64,000 nucleotides of DNA from an uncultured Pelagibacteraceae bacterium. Lineage in GTDB: Bacteria > Pseudomonadota > Alphaproteobacteria > Pelagibacterales > Pelagibacteraceae. Both the position numbers and the translations under genes were made by a program. Below are positions 30,756 through 40,576 of this stretch, one piece after another. The first letter of the stretch is position 1. Each line of letters begins with the position of its first letter. The notes under the pieces were generated by a model, which worked only from the letters and a program-made list of their open reading frames with translations, was not told the DNA's origin and did not search any database. The DNA lies in contig CACBXW010000001.1 in NCBI GenBank assembly GCA_902543295.1, positions 248,001 through 312,000 of the forward strand, read 5' to 3'.

Positions 30756-31537
30756 AAATAGCGTGCATACAATTATCTAGTGGAGAAAATTATGAAAATA
30801 ATTTTAGAGATATTGTTAGATATGTAAATCAAGCTATAAAAAATAAATCTGATTTAATTATTACACCTGAAACTTCTTCTTTGATGTCTAGTAGTAGAGA
30901 AACACTTTTTAAATTTTCATTTGAAATGAATAAAGATCCAATTTTGAAGAAAATTAGAGAAGTTTCAAAAAAATATAAGAAATGGATTTTACTCGGATCA
31001 ATTTGCGTTAAGGTTAAAAACAAACTCAGAAATAGATCTATACTGGTTGGACCAAATGGAAAAATTGTCAAATATTATGATAAAATTAATATGTTTGATG
31101 TTAAAATTCCAAATAAAGAGCAACATAAAGAAAGTAAAACATTTAAAGCAGGAAATAAATTAGTCACGGCCAATTTACCTTGGGGCAAAATAGGTTTTAC
31201 AATCTGTTTTGATCTGAGATTTCCTGAACTTTATAGGAATTTATCAAAAAAAAATTTAAGTTTTATAGCCGTTCCATCAGCTTTCACAAAGTTTACGGGA
31301 CAAAAACATTGGTTAACACTTTTAAGAGCAAGAGCGATTGAAAATTTTTGTTACATTTTTGCACCAGCTCAAACTGGTAAAAATACTCCTAAAAGAGAAA
31401 CATTTGGTCATACAACGATTATTTCTCCAGATGGGAAAATTTTGGCATTAAAAAAATTAGGGAAGGGTGTAATTTATTCTAAAATTAACCCCAAGCTCTC
31501 TATGGATTTAAGAAAAATAATTCCAAGTTTAATTTAA
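30752..31537 (+). CDS. carbon-nitrogen hydrolase (Nit family)
   Basis: Catalytic triad context TPETSS / YDKINMFDV / GFTICFDLRFPELYR. Confidence 0.88.
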   Translation: MKIACIQLSSGENYENNFRDIVRYVNQAIKNKSDLIITPETSSLMSSSRETLFKFSFEMNKDPILKKIREVSKKYKKWILLGSICVKVKNKLRNRSILVGPNGKIVKYYDKINMFDVKIPNKEQHKESKTFKAGNKLVTANLPWGKIGFTICFDLRFPELYRNLSKKNLSFIAVPSAFTKFTGQKHWLTLLRARAIENFCYIFAPAQTGKNTPKRETFGHTTIISPDGKILALKKLGKGVIYSKINPKLSMDLRKIIPSLI

Positions 31538-32982
31538 TTCCTACTATCAACAATCAATGTGTCTTTAGATCCACCACCTTGGGAACTATTAACTATTGTA
31601 CTACCTTTTTTTAGAGCAACTCTAGTTAATCCACCAGTTGTAACATAAGTTGATTTACCTGTTAAAATAAAAGGTCTTAAATCTAAATGTCTTGGTTCAA
31701 TGTTATCAGGTGTGATTGTTGGAACAGTAGAAAGAATTTCTAGTGGTTGTGCAATGTAATTTCTAGGATTTTTTTTGATATTTTTTATCATTTCTTCTTT
31801 TTCAGCTTTTGAGGCTTTTGGACCAATCATAATTCCGTACCCACCTGATGCATTTGAAGGTTTAACCACATACTTAGAGATATTATCTATAACGTGTTCT
31901 CTATTTTTTTTATCTCCACAGAGAAGAGTTTCAACTTGATCAATAATTGGTTGTTCTCCTAAATAGTAAATGATCATTTTATTAACATAAGAATAAACTG
32001 CTTTATCATCTGCAACACCAGTTCCTAGAGCATTTATTATTCCAACATTTCCTTTTCTCCAACATTTGAAAACACCAGGCACACCTAATAAGGATCCTTT
32101 AAAAAAAACTTTTGGATCCATAAAATTGTCATCTATTCGTCTATAAATACAATCTACCTTCAAAGGACCTTTCACGGTTTTCATGTAAACATGATCATGT
32201 TCAACAAATAAATCTTTTCCTTCCACCAAGGCTATTCCCATTTGTTCCGCTAAAAAAGAGTGTTCAAAATAAGCTGAATTATAAATACCAGGTGTTAATA
32301 AAACCATGTGAGGGTTATTAGTTTTTTTTGGAATACACTCAGTCATACAATTATATAATTTATTTGCATATTGATGAACTGAAGAAACTTTATATCTTGT
32401 AAATAGTTCTGGAAAAATATCTCTCATTACCATTCTATTTTCCAACATATATGATACTCCAGACGGAACTCTTAAATTATCTTCTAGAACCAAAAAATCT
32501 CCATCAATATTTTTTATAAGATCAATTCCAGATATATTAGACCATGCTTTGTGTTTTGGGGAGAAACCTTCACAGTCTTTTAAATATAAAGGAGAATTAA
32601 AAATTAATTCTTTAGGTATTACTTTGTCTTTAAATATTTTTTTTGCATTATAGACGTCATCTATAAATAAATTTAGCGCCTTCACTCTTTGTGCAAGTCC
32701 TTTTGCAACCTTTAACCATTGACTTTTTGGTATAATTCTAGGAATGATGTCTAAAGGCCATTTTTTCTCTTCAGCTCTATTGTTTGCAGCATAAACTCTA
32801 AAATTTATTCCTCTAGCGCTTATTGTACTTTGACAATTTTTCTCTATTTCTTGTAATTTTTTTTTTCCATATTTTTCAAGTATACCTGCTATGATCTTAG
32901 CATGACTTCTCAACTTCTTCTCTTTACTGATATATCCATCAAAAGTTGATTTAGAATCGTAATTTTTCCAAAAATCAGACAT
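31534..32982 (-). CDS. circularly permuted type 2 ATP-grasp protein
   Basis: LYLKDCEGFSPKHKAWSNISGIDLIKNIDGDFLVLEDNLRVPSGVSYMLENR; VVKPSNASGGYGIMIG; DLRPFILTG. Confidence 0.87.
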   Translation of the reverse strand: MSDFWKNYDSKSTFDGYISKEKKLRSHAKIIAGILEKYGKKKLQEIEKNCQSTISARGINFRVYAANNRAEEKKWPLDIIPRIIPKSQWLKVAKGLAQRVKALNLFIDDVYNAKKIFKDKVIPKELIFNSPLYLKDCEGFSPKHKAWSNISGIDLIKNIDGDFLVLEDNLRVPSGVSYMLENRMVMRDIFPELFTRYKVSSVHQYANKLYNCMTECIPKKTNNPHMVLLTPGIYNSAYFEHSFLAEQMGIALVEGKDLFVEHDHVYMKTVKGPLKVDCIYRRIDDNFMDPKVFFKGSLLGVPGVFKCWRKGNVGIINALGTGVADDKAVYSYVNKMIIYYLGEQPIIDQVETLLCGDKKNREHVIDNISKYVVKPSNASGGYGIMIGPKASKAEKEEMIKNIKKNPRNYIAQPLEILSTVPTITPDNIEPRHLDLRPFILTGKSTYVTTGGLTRVALKKGSTIVNSSQGGGSKDTLIVDSRN

Positions 32983-33097
32983 ATTAACTTAATTTTTTTA
33001 CATAAGAGTTAAATAAGCAAATGATTAAATTCGATATCTGATATGAAATAAATGGGTTTTATTGTAATCACATATAATTTAAATAGTTAACTTTAAC

Positions 33098-33820
33098 ATG
33101 ACTTATTGTATTGGCATTAAAACAGAGACAGGACTAGTTTTTGCATCAGACTCCAGAACAAATGCAGGATTGGACAATGTAAATATATATTCTAAAATGC
33201 TTACCCACGATGTTGGAGATAGATCAATAGTAATTGTTACATCAGGAAATCTTGGAACTTCTCAAGCAGTTTATAATTCAATAAAAAAAGATTTAAATAG
33301 CGAAACTGGTATTATGAATTTAAATACCTGTAGCGATTTTGAACAAATTGCTTCCTATATTGGCTCTTTAAATATTGAACATTCATCTCCTCAAGGAATT
33401 AATACAGATAGCGTTTTATTAGGTTCAACTTTTATTGTCGGTGGTCAAATAAAAGATCAATCTCCTGAATTATACTTAATCTACCCTCAGGGTAATTATA
33501 TTCGTCCAGCAGATAGTAAACCGTATTTAGTTATAGGTGAAGTAAAATATGGAAAACCCATTTTAGATAGAGTAATCACACCTAAAGTCTCAATTGGTGA
33601 TGCATCGAGATGTGCACTGATATCAATGGACTCTACATTAAAAAGCGATTTAACTGTTGGTCCACCAATCGACTTTGCTGTGATAAAAAAAGATGAAATC
33701 AAGATAGCATCACTTAAATGTCTAAATATGAATGATCCTGAATTTTCAAAAGTTTGTAATCAATGGTCACAAGGTATTTTCAAGATATTTGATTCTTTTC
33801 AAAGATTTGACTGGGAATAA
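33098..33820 (+). CDS. Anbu-type proteasome-like peptidase
   Basis: MTYCIGIKTETGLVFASDSRTNAGLDNVNIYSKM, candidate N-terminal Thr2 nucleophile; located beside ATP-grasp gene. Confidence 0.87.
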   Translation: MTYCIGIKTETGLVFASDSRTNAGLDNVNIYSKMLTHDVGDRSIVIVTSGNLGTSQAVYNSIKKDLNSETGIMNLNTCSDFEQIASYIGSLNIEHSSPQGINTDSVLLGSTFIVGGQIKDQSPELYLIYPQGNYIRPADSKPYLVIGEVKYGKPILDRVITPKVSIGDASRCALISMDSTLKSDLTVGPPIDFAVIKKDEIKIASLKCLNMNDPEFSKVCNQWSQGIFKIFDSFQRFDWE

Positions 33821-33822
33821 AA

Positions 33823-34212
33823 TTAATACTTTGTGTATTCTTTAATTTCTTTAATTTTAGAACCAGTTTTATTATTTATTTCTAATTTTAATTTTGCCCT
33901 TTCATCATTTAGGAAGTGAACATCTCTTGATAATTTAATAAATTTTTCACCAAAATCAGAATTTTTTTCACATAATCTTTTATCATCTTCTATTACCCAA
34001 AGCTTTGAATTAATTTCTTTTAGTGAGTTATATAAACTTTCAATTTCACTATAATTTTTAATATTTGTGTTTAATTGACTTTTTAAAATTTTATATTCAT
34101 CATTTATAAAGTTTAGTTTCTCCGGATCTTTAATTTTTTCTGATTTAATTTCTAAAATTGAAATTTTATCCAGCAATTCTCCAACTGATACCTCTACTAA
34201 AATTTTATTCAT
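33823..34212 (-). CDS. DUF6165-like coiled-coil protein
   Basis: VEVSVGELLDKISILEIKSEKI...LWVIEDDKRLCE; adjacent to glycosyltransferase. Confidence 0.55.
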   Translation of the reverse strand: MNKILVEVSVGELLDKISILEIKSEKIKDPEKLNFINDEYKILKSQLNTNIKNYSEIESLYNSLKEINSKLWVIEDDKRLCEKNSDFGEKFIKLSRDVHFLNDERAKLKLEINNKTGSKIKEIKEYTKY

Positions 34213-34244
34213 ATAAATTGATATTATGTTAAGTTGTTAAAAAT

Positions 34245-35186
34245 ATGTCTAATATACTTATAATAAAACATGGATCTTTAGGTGATATAGCCCAGGCAAG
34301 TGGTGCAATTCAAGATATATCTGATAACCATCCAAATGATGATCTTTATATGCTATCGACCAAACCATATTTTGATTTATTAAAAAAAAACCCAAATATA
34401 ACAGATGTCATTTTAGACAAACGCCTTTCTAGATTTAATTTAATTTACTTATATTTATTAATGAGAAAAATAAAACAATATAAATTTGTTAAAGTTTATG
34501 ACCTTCAAAATTCTAAAAGAACTAGTTTTTATAAAAAAGTTCTCTTCCCAAAAGCTACCTCAGATGTTTGGTCTTCTACAGAAACAACACTACCTGAAGG
34601 AGCTAATAAAATTGATTTTGATAAAGATACTGTCTTAAATCGCTTTAGACATCAACTCAATGTCTCTGGAATTAAAACTGATAAAGTAACAAAACCGGAC
34701 TTTTCATGGAGCTGTGAAGATATTTCTGAAATTAAAGAAAAATATAATTTAAACAAGTATATAATTTTATTTCCTTTTTCATCCTCACACCTAACAATAA
34801 AAAGATGGCCATATTACAATGAATTGATAAATAAAATTAAATCTTCTCTTAGAGATGAAATCCAAATTTTAATTGCCCCAGGTCCAAATGAAATCAGTTT
34901 AGCTAATGATATCAATGCTAAAATTATATTAGATAATGATAAAGCGCTCAACATTTCTCAACTTTCATCATTAATAAAAGATAGTTATTTTGTTATATCT
35001 AATGATACCGGGCCAGCACATATGGCGGCTCATTTAAATGTAAAAGGATTAGTTTTATTTGGATCGCATACTACTCCTAAAAAAGTTAGTATTGAACGAG
35101 AACATTTTAAAGCAATTCAAGTTTCAGATTTGACTAAGCTTTCAGCAGATAAAGTATTTCAAAGAATGCAAGAAGCCATTAATTAG
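34245..35186 (+). CDS. glycosyltransferase family 9 (heptosyltransferase-like)
   Basis: ILIIKHGSLGDIAQASGAIQDI; FVISNDTGPAHMAAHLNVKGLVLFGSHTTPKKV. Confidence 0.88.
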   Translation: MSNILIIKHGSLGDIAQASGAIQDISDNHPNDDLYMLSTKPYFDLLKKNPNITDVILDKRLSRFNLIYLYLLMRKIKQYKFVKVYDLQNSKRTSFYKKVLFPKATSDVWSSTETTLPEGANKIDFDKDTVLNRFRHQLNVSGIKTDKVTKPDFSWSCEDISEIKEKYNLNKYIILFPFSSSHLTIKRWPYYNELINKIKSSLRDEIQILIAPGPNEISLANDINAKIILDNDKALNISQLSSLIKDSYFVISNDTGPAHMAAHLNVKGLVLFGSHTTPKKVSIEREHFKAIQVSDLTKLSADKVFQRMQEAIN

Positions 35187-36258
35187 TTTTTCTAAATTTT
35201 GATAATAAAAAAGGTAAAAATAAAACTATTATAAAAATTCTTAAAAAATGATGGTAGCTCACAAATATTGGATCAATGTTATAAGCGACACTAATAACAA
35301 CCATTTCATGAATTCCTCCAGGAGCAAAACTTAAAAAAGTTGGTATAAATTCAAACCCTATATAAGTTAGCAAATAAGCAGTTATCATTGCAACAATTAC
35401 TAAAATTGAACTAACAATTATTCCATGAAATATAAAAAATAATAATTCTTTAATTTTTAATCCATTTAATCTTGTGCCCAAAGCTGTTCCAAGAAATATA
35501 AATGCAATATTTATAAATGCATCAGGAAATCTGGCATTAATTATTTCAAAGGTATAAAAAGCACCAGATAAAGCCATCGCACCAACCAGAGTAGGCGATG
35601 GAATTTTATAATTTTTTAAGATGTTTGCAAAAATGAAACAAATTATTAACAAAAATAATATTTCTAAAAAATATCTTTCGTTATAAATATTTTCATAATT
35701 GTAACCTGTCATTTCTGAAAAGCCTAAATTATTAATAAAAAAAATAGGAACAAAACTTACAATAAATATTACTCTAGTAGCTTGAGGGATCAAAACACCT
35801 TTATCATTTTTACTTTTACCAAACTCTAATAAAGCTGCAGATATTGGAACAAATGCGCCTGGAAGAGCTGCTAAAACTGAAATGAATTTACTAAATTTAC
35901 AAACTTTAAAAAAATAATAACCAGCAAGAATAGTACTGACTACTGTACAAATTAACATTGCTAATGACGAAAAAATCCATAAATGAATTTTATACAATAA
36001 TGTTACATTTAAAGTTCCACCCAAAATTATACCAACGATTAAAAATATAGGATTTAATAACTTAGTTGGAAAAATTATTTTGTAATTTGTAAAAGCAAAA
36101 CATAAATTTAATCCTAGTGATCCTAATAACCATGGCAAAGGTAAATTAATTAATGTACCTAGGTATCCACCGATAAGTCCTATAAAAAGAGCCTTATAAC
36201 TACCTATTAAAGCTAAGAAATATTCTTTAATATTTTTTGTAAGATTATATTTGAGCAT
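35179..36258 (-). CDS. AbrB-family membrane protein
   Basis: GGYLGTLINLPLPWLLGSL; LAALPGAFVPISA; FAPGGIHEMVVISVAYNIDPIFVSYHHFLRI. Confidence 0.8.
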   Translation of the reverse strand: MLKYNLTKNIKEYFLALIGSYKALFIGLIGGYLGTLINLPLPWLLGSLGLNLCFAFTNYKIIFPTKLLNPIFLIVGIILGGTLNVTLLYKIHLWIFSSLAMLICTVVSTILAGYYFFKVCKFSKFISVLAALPGAFVPISAALLEFGKSKNDKGVLIPQATRVIFIVSFVPIFFINNLGFSEMTGYNYENIYNERYFLEILFLLIICFIFANILKNYKIPSPTLVGAMALSGAFYTFEIINARFPDAFINIAFIFLGTALGTRLNGLKIKELLFFIFHGIIVSSILVIVAMITAYLLTYIGFEFIPTFLSFAPGGIHEMVVISVAYNIDPIFVSYHHFLRIFIIVLFLPFLLSKFRKTN

Positions 36259-36319
36259 TGACTAAAATTTATAACTTATGTTTAATGATGATTTCATAAA
36301 TATAATAAGAGAGGAAATA

Positions 36320-37294
36320 ATGAAACTAATTAAAACTTTTATTTCAGTTTTATTCTCTGCTTTCCTTCTGTTTTCATCAACAAGTTCATTTGCAGTTGAA
36401 AAATTACATTTTTTAATTGGCGGAGGTGCTGGTGGTGGTTGGGACGGAACTGCTAGAGGTACTGGAGAAGCATTAACAAAAGCTGGTTTTTTGAAAAGTG
36501 CATCATTTGAAAATATGTCAGGTGGTGGAGGTGGTAAGGCTTTGGCTTACCTAATCAATAACGCTCCGAAAGATACAGTTTTAGTTCAGTCAACACCATT
36601 GGTGTTAAGATCTATTACAAGACACAAAGGTTATGTAAAAGGTACTGGCACTTTATCTTATAAAGATGTTAAACCAATTGCAGGTGTAATTGGAGATTAT
36701 GGTGCAATAGTTGTTGCAAAAAATTCACCTATCAAAAATTTCAAAGATGCAGTTGATCAATATCAAAAAGATCCAAAGTCAATTAAAATGGCTGGAGGAT
36801 CTGTAAGAGGAAGCATGGACCATTTAATTGGTGCGTTAGCTTTCCAAGCAGCTGGAGCAAATCCAAACGATGTGATCTATGTTCCATATGATGCTGGTGG
36901 AAAAGCGCTTGCTGGACTTTTATCTGGAGAAACTCAAATACTTTCAACAGGCTTAGGTGAAGTAATGGGTGCTAGAGATCAAGTAAGAATAATTGGTATC
37001 ACAGCTCCTGAAAGAGTAGGTGATGCACCAGAAGCTCCAACATTAAAAGAGCAAGGATATGATGTTCAGTTTGTTAACTGGAGAGGTTTCTTCGCACCAA
37101 AAAGCATGAGTATGAGTGACTATAACAAAATCTCTAAAATGCTTGGTGATGTTCAAAAGACACCAGAGTGGGAAGCTGTTAGAAAAAGAAATGCATGGGT
37201 AAATATTTATAACCCAGGTTCTAAATTTGATGCGTTCTTAGAAAAACAAACAGTTGAAATGACAGCTCTGATGAAAAAACTTGGAGTAATATAA
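36320..37294 (+). CDS. tripartite tricarboxylate transporter substrate-binding protein (TctC-like; ATG 36320 preferred over 36278)
   Basis: AGGAAAT before ATG, signal peptide, FLIGGGAGGGWDGTARGTGEAL, RGSMDHLIGAL. Confidence 0.88.
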   Translation: MKLIKTFISVLFSAFLLFSSTSSFAVEKLHFLIGGGAGGGWDGTARGTGEALTKAGFLKSASFENMSGGGGGKALAYLINNAPKDTVLVQSTPLVLRSITRHKGYVKGTGTLSYKDVKPIAGVIGDYGAIVVAKNSPIKNFKDAVDQYQKDPKSIKMAGGSVRGSMDHLIGALAFQAAGANPNDVIYVPYDAGGKALAGLLSGETQILSTGLGEVMGARDQVRIIGITAPERVGDAPEAPTLKEQGYDVQFVNWRGFFAPKSMSMSDYNKISKMLGDVQKTPEWEAVRKRNAWVNIYNPGSKFDAFLEKQTVEMTALMKKLGVI

Positions 37295-37318
37295 TCTTTA
37301 TAGATTATTAAAGAATGT

Positions 37319-37361
37319 AAAGCAGTGAGAATAAGTCCTACAAAATTTATCTCACTGCTTT
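37319..37361 (+). terminator. intrinsic terminator-like hairpin overlapping the predicted tctB start
   Basis: Perfect 12-bp stem AAAGCAGTGAGA (37319-37330) / TCTCACTGCTTT (37350-37361) running into a T-tract; GTG start at 37325 lies in the 5' arm. Confidence 0.75.
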
Positions 37362-37795
37362 TTTTAGTTTTATCAGTATTTTATCTATACACTGCATACA
37401 ACATTCAAGTATTTGCATTTGATGAGAACGCACCATTCAATGCTAGGACTTTCCCAATATATTTAGGTTGGGCAGGAATAATTTTATCGAGTTTAAAAAT
37501 AATTTTACCTGAAAAAGTTACTACAGAGGTAAATCATAAACACTTAGATTACAAAAGTATAATTTATCTAATAATTATCTCACTAATATATGCTGCTGTA
37601 ATTTTAAAAATTGGATATTTTATATCAACTTCTTTATTTCTTTTTGCATCTTACTATTTCTTAGGTGAAAGAAGATGGGGACTGATGTTTATTTTATCTT
37701 TCCCATTTGTTGCTGCATTTATGTATTTGTTACATGGTTTATTAAATATTTACCTTCGTGATCCTTTTTTAAAATATATTGGAGTTATGGGATGA
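37325..37795 (+). CDS. TctB-like small membrane subunit of TTT transporter
   Basis: Four TM segments, position between tctC and tctA; GTG start. Confidence 0.78.
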   Translation: MRISPTKFISLLFLVLSVFYLYTAYNIQVFAFDENAPFNARTFPIYLGWAGIILSSLKIILPEKVTTEVNHKHLDYKSIIYLIIISLIYAAVILKIGYFISTSLFLFASYYFLGERRWGLMFILSFPFVAAFMYLLHGLLNIYLRDPFLKYIGVMG

Positions 37796-39291
37796 TTGAA
37801 GGAATATTAATTGGATTATCAACTGCATTATCATTAACAAATATTTTAATGGTAATGGTTGGCTGTTTTGCTGGAACAATCATTGGAATGTTGCCAGGAC
37901 TTGGACCAATGACTGCAATTGCATTAATGATACCAATTACTTATGGCTTTGATCCATCAACAGGTTTAATTTTAATGGCAGGTGTTTATTATGGAGCAGT
38001 ATTCGGAGGATCTACATCTTCAATTTTATTAAATGCACCTGGAATACCAGGAACTGTTGCAACAGCATTTGATGGTTATCCAATGGCACAACAAGGAAAA
38101 GCTGGCAAAGCTTTAGCAATAGCTGCTTATAGTTCATTTGCAGGTGGAACAATTTCTGCAATATTTTTATTGGTTGCGGCACCTAGTTTGTCAAAAGTAA
38201 GTTTAGCTTTTAGGTCACCTGACTATTTTGCACTAATGATTTTAGGTTTAACTGCAATTTCTGCATTCTCATCTAAAGGACAGTTTTTAAAAGCAATGAT
38301 GATGGTAGTTTTAGGATTAATGTTAGCAACTGTAGGACAAGATTCTTTATCAGATATCACAAGGTTCACATTTAATAATATGAATCTAACTGATGGAATA
38401 AGCTTTGTATTAATTGTCATGGCTACATTTGCAATGAGTGAAGCTCTTACAATTATTTTTAGAGGAAAAGATCCAAATAGAGCTGCAAAACAAATTTCAT
38501 TAACAGAACTAGGTTCAATTAAAGTAAATAAAGAAGAAACGATTAAAATGGCTAAAACGATACCTAGGTCATCTATATTAGGTTTTTTGATAGGTGTTTT
38601 ACCTGGAGCAGGCGCAACTATAGCATCTTTCTTAGCTTATGGAATGGAAAGAAATTATGTGAATGAAGAAGAAAAACAAAAATTTGGAAAAGGTAGTGTT
38701 CATGGTTTATCCGCACCAGAAACTGCTAACAATGCAGCTTGCTCTGGATCATTTGTTCCATTACTAACATTAGGAATTCCTGGAAGTGGTACAACTGCAG
38801 TTATGCTTGGAGCTCTTTTAGGATTTGGTATTCAGCCAGGACCAAGACTTTATCAAACCAACCCTGAAATTTTCTGGTCAGTTATCATGTCAATGTACAT
38901 TGGTATGGTCGTACTTTTGATTTTAAATTTACCTTTAATCCCTTATATCGCTAGAATTTTAGCAGTACCCAGAAATTACTTAATTCCTTTAATTTTATTT
39001 TTTTCAGTAACAGGAATTTATTTAATGTCATTTAATAATTTTGATATTTTTTTAATGATAGGTATTGCAGTGGTTGCAACTTTTTTAAGGCTATACGATT
39101 TTCCCATGCCACCTTTAATATTAGCTTTTGTACTTGGAGGACTAATGGAGGAAACATTGAGAAGATCACTTTTAATAAGTGATGGGTCACCTAATTTTTT
39201 ATGGGATAGACCAATAACTCTAATAATATTATTAATTACAATCACAATTGTTGGGTGGCAAATATTTTCAACTTTTAGAAAAAAAAATTAA
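37792..39291 (+). CDS. TctA-like large membrane subunit of TTT transporter
   Basis: GTIIGMLPGLGPMTAIALMIP; GGSTSSILLNAPGIPGTVATAFDGYPMAQQGKAGKAL; SAPETANNAACSGSFVPLLTLGIPGSGTTAVMLGAL. Confidence 0.95.
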   Translation: MIEGILIGLSTALSLTNILMVMVGCFAGTIIGMLPGLGPMTAIALMIPITYGFDPSTGLILMAGVYYGAVFGGSTSSILLNAPGIPGTVATAFDGYPMAQQGKAGKALAIAAYSSFAGGTISAIFLLVAAPSLSKVSLAFRSPDYFALMILGLTAISAFSSKGQFLKAMMMVVLGLMLATVGQDSLSDITRFTFNNMNLTDGISFVLIVMATFAMSEALTIIFRGKDPNRAAKQISLTELGSIKVNKEETIKMAKTIPRSSILGFLIGVLPGAGATIASFLAYGMERNYVNEEEKQKFGKGSVHGLSAPETANNAACSGSFVPLLTLGIPGSGTTAVMLGALLGFGIQPGPRLYQTNPEIFWSVIMSMYIGMVVLLILNLPLIPYIARILAVPRNYLIPLILFFSVTGIYLMSFNNFDIFLMIGIAVVATFLRLYDFPMPPLILAFVLGGLMEETLRRSLLISDGSPNFLWDRPITLIILLITITIVGWQIFSTFRKKN

Positions 39292-39704
39292 ATATAAATT
39301 TTATCAGCTAGACCGTAACAAAGAACTCCGCTTAAAACTGTTAAAATTCCTGATGCAATGACACCTTCGCTATTTGTTTTTTCGTTATGTCCAAGCTTAT
39401 TGATATAAATTGTATATATCCCAATTAAAAAATATAAAACGTTTTGAGCAAAAATTAACGTAAAGAATCCCCATGTTCCTGTCAAACCATCTGCTTTGAT
39501 TAACATTATGTATAGTGCTACTAAAATTGATGCAATAAACGGTGCCCCAAAAAATCTAACCATAACAGCTGCAGAGTGATCTATATTGTATTGATCTAAA
39601 AAAGATTTTGTTGCAAAAATTGTTCTAAATGCATAAACAGCGTAGACTATAAAGTGCAAAACAAAAATACTTAAATAAATTACTCCATTGAATTTATCTA
39701 ACAT
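39288..39704 (-). CDS. multi-TM hypothetical membrane protein
   Basis: Several hydrophobic segments; coherent ORF between convergent and divergent neighbours. Confidence 0.55.
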   Translation of the reverse strand: MLDKFNGVIYLSIFVLHFIVYAVYAFRTIFATKSFLDQYNIDHSAAVMVRFFGAPFIASILVALYIMLIKADGLTGTWGFFTLIFAQNVLYFLIGIYTIYINKLGHNEKTNSEGVIASGILTVLSGVLCYGLADKIYI

Positions 39705-39751
39705 TTCTAAATAATATAGGATTCTCTTATACTTTTCAATCTGATGAAATA

Positions 39752-40576
39752 TTAGTTTTTTTTATAAATATGGAATATTATATCTTTGGGTAAAATTTTT
39801 TGAAAATAATAAAATAAAAATAAATTATAACTTAAAAAATGACAAATTAATTTATTTTTAATAGTAGAATTTAATCTCTCAAAATTCTTATTTCTGCTAA
39901 CAGTTCTCAAAGATGACTCATAAATCTGTTTATAACCATTTTTACATACAAATTTACTTAAATTATTACTATTAAAATACGATAAATGTGGAGATGACAG
40001 ACCTTTTTGCCAAAGGCGATCATAAAAATTTGTAATACCTATCTTACGTAATAAATTAGAAGTTTTAAATATTAATCCATCTGATGATGGCAGATTTAAA
40101 ACTATTTTACCTTCATCATTTAAAATTGATTTTAATTGACTAAGAACTAATTCTAGGTTTTCTAGATGCTCAAACACATCATTAAAAATTATATAATCAA
40201 ATGTGTTATTAAAATTATTTGTAGAAAAATCAAAAGGAAGTCTTAATTTTATAATTTTATTATATTTTTTTTTTAACAAACTCAATTGTTCCTCATCAGC
40301 TTCTGAACCGGTAATATCAATTTCTGCTTTATTACATTCTTCAATAAAGAAACCATTTCCTGATCCAATTTCAAGAATTTTTATATTTTTAGTTTCTATT
40401 GATTTAATTTTTTTTATAATAATTTTAAAATTATTTTTCCTAACCTCACTTATTCCTTCGATTTCTCTTCCAAAACCAGGTTTGAGGTTTGATTTTAAAA
40501 ATTTACATTGATTACATTTATAAACGTATTCATTTAACTTTTGAAATTGATTGTTACATATAATGCAATTATTCAT
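39752..40576 (-). CDS. SAM-dependent methyltransferase with N-terminal Cys pairs
   Basis: CIICNNQFQKLNEYVYKCNQCKF; ILEIGSGNGFFIEECNKAEIDITGSEADE. Confidence 0.82.
   Translation of the reverse strand: MNNCIICNNQFQKLNEYVYKCNQCKFLKSNLKPGFGREIEGISEVRKNNFKIIIKKIKSIETKNIKILEIGSGNGFFIEECNKAEIDITGSEADEEQLSLLKKKYNKIIKLRLPFDFSTNNFNNTFDYIIFNDVFEHLENLELVLSQLKSILNDEGKIVLNLPSSDGLIFKTSNLLRKIGITNFYDRLWQKGLSSPHLSYFNSNNLSKFVCKNGYKQIYESSLRTVSRNKNFERLNSTIKNKLICHFLSYNLFLFYYFQKILPKDIIFHIYKKN

Noticed and set aside
40203-40511. 102-aa plus-strand hydrophobic ORF
   Set aside because: Antisense to the methyltransferase gene; Phe/Leu-rich shadow of AT-rich DNA.
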